This document shows positions 41,150-41,987 of a DNA stretch of 41,987 nucleotides, in pieces. Source of the DNA: JAAYCI01 sp047972265 (GTDB taxonomy: Bacteria; Bacillota; Clostridia; Oscillospirales; Ruminococcaceae); the NCBI GenBank assembly GCA_047972265.1, contig JBKEAM010000022.1, forward strand, positions 1-41,987, written 5' to 3'. A model generated the notes under the pieces. That model was not told the origin of the DNA. It saw nothing but the letters and a program-made list of their open reading frames with translations, and did not search any database. The translations under genes and the position numbers were made by a program. Every line of letters starts with the position of its first letter. Within the stretch, counting starts at the first letter, position 1.

Positions 41150-41987
41150 ATGGAAAAAACCATATATTTAGCCGGTGGCTGCTTTTGGGGCACACAGCAA
41201 TATTTTGCACTGTTGCAGGGCGTAACCAAAACAGAGGTTGGCTATGCCAACAGCAATGTACAAAACCCCACTTACGAGCAGGTGTGCAGCGGCAGTACCC
41301 ACGCTGCCGAAACGGTAGCGGTAACATATGATGACGAGAAAATTCCACTTTCTTTTATACTAGATATGTATTTTAAAGTAATAGACCCCACCGCTTTAAA
41401 CCGGCAGGGGCACGACGTAGGCACCCAGTACCGCACCGGCATTTACTATACAGACCCGCAGGATGCCCCCACTGTGCGGAGCGCGCTTGATGCCCTGCAA
41501 CAAAATTACAACCGCCCTTTGGCCGTAGAGGCTGCACCTCTGCAAAACTTTTATTCTGCCGAAGAATACCACCAAAACTACCTTGTTAAAAACCCCGGCG
41601 GCTACTGCCATGTGCCGCAGGCCGCCTTTGCCGAGGCACGCAGTGCAAAGCCTTCCCAAAAGCTGGTATACCGCAAAGCCACCCAAAAGGAACTTGCGGA
41701 CGCCCTTACCCCCTTGCAGTACGATGTAACCCAAAACGCCGCCACCGAAGCCCCTTTTACCAACGAATACAATGCAAAATTTGACCCCGGCATTTATGTG
41801 GACATTACCACAGGAGAACCCCTTTTTGTTTCTACAGACAAGTTTGAATCTGGCTGTGGGTGGCCCAGCTTTTCTCGCCCCATTAAAGACAGCTTGCTGG
41901 AAGAAAAGCCAGACTACACCCTCTCTCGCCCCCGTACAGAAGTGAGAAGCAAGCTGAGTGATGCACACCTTGGGCATGTATTTGAGG
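41150..41987 (+). CDS. msrAB: peptide methionine sulfoxide reductase MsrA-MsrB fusion (3' end beyond window)
   Basis: 279 codons are visible and the frame is open to the last base. The MsrA domain begins at once with catalytic Cys11 in GGCFWG, then EVGYANS and the substrate region HDVGTQYRTGIYY, and reduces methionine-S-sulfoxide. After a linker, the MsrB domain starts near LTPLQYDVTQN and shows GEPLF and SGCGWPSFSRPI; its catalytic Cys/Sec, which reduces the R form, would lie past the window end. No secretion signal is present, so it acts in the cytoplasm against oxidative damage. ATG 41150 follows AGGAGG by 7 bases. Confidence 0.92.
   Translation, partial: MEKTIYLAGGCFWGTQQYFALLQGVTKTEVGYANSNVQNPTYEQVCSGSTHAAETVAVTYDDEKIPLSFILDMYFKVIDPTALNRQGHDVGTQYRTGIYYTDPQDAPTVRSALDALQQNYNRPLAVEAAPLQNFYSAEEYHQNYLVKNPGGYCHVPQAAFAEARSAKPSQKLVYRKATQKELADALTPLQYDVTQNAATEAPFTNEYNAKFDPGIYVDITTGEPLFVSTDKFESGCGWPSFSRPIKDSLLEEKPDYTLSRPRTEVRSKLSDAHLGHVFE

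Overview
The window looks like a chromosomal segment of a Gram-positive anaerobe of the class Clostridia, most likely an Oscillospiraceae/Ruminococcaceae-type organism. The evidence is the short-form ProS carboxy terminus, tandem YerB-like (DUF3048) lipoproteins, an archaeal-type AspRS, a large Q/P/A-rich class A PBP, YesN/YesM two-component regulation, strong GGAGG ribosome sites with frequent TTG/GTG starts, and dense intrinsic terminators. This assignment is inference from gene content. I see no rRNA, tRNA, CRISPR array, insertion sequence or prophage gene.

Layout. 1-228: end of proS. 365-883: queuosine-precursor transporter queT behind a structured leader that may be a preQ1 riboswitch. 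996-3330: two paralogous DUF3048 lipoproteins. 3473-4153: PepSY-type lipoprotein. 4238-7905: a heterodimeric ABC exporter. 8169-10087: a YtrA-type GntR operon whose regulator and palindromic operator are intact but whose ATPase is frameshifted and whose permease carries an in-frame stop. 10203-11416: cobalamin adenosyltransferase and histidine phosphatase. 11645-12352: XRE-type regulator. 12421-13413: trpS with a long leader. 13718-14906: NusG-domain-II membrane protein and VOC-family protein. 15034-19615: marR plus a second heterodimeric ABC exporter, one subunit with a large extracytoplasmic domain. 19904-22825: penicillin-binding protein 1A.

23298-32284 is the most integrated part, a sugar uptake and sensing locus. 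The minus-strand operon encodes an RbsA-type ATPase, a permease and a lipoprotein binding protein. Divergently transcribed are a YesN-type response regulator, a YesM-type histidine kinase, a second membrane-anchored sugar-binding protein that overlaps the kinase gene, and a FucU-type mutarotase. I read this as a three-component sensor (binding protein, kinase, regulator) controlling the adjacent importer. The binding protein is related to the transporter's own but has no lipoprotein cysteine. Comparable arrangements are known for XylFII-LytS in clostridia, so the design is not new; the substrate here is unknown.

32454-41987: glutaredoxin-like protein, archaeal-type AspRS, two paralogous lipid-linked-glycan flippases, a YgjP-type metalloprotease, a 38-residue rubredoxin-like protein, an uncharacterised membrane protein, a DEAD-box RNA helicase and the start of an MsrA-MsrB fusion. 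I did not find a clearly unprecedented multi-gene system. The observations most worth checking are the queT leader, the decayed YtrA operon, the three-component sugar sensor and the exporter with the large extracellular insert.
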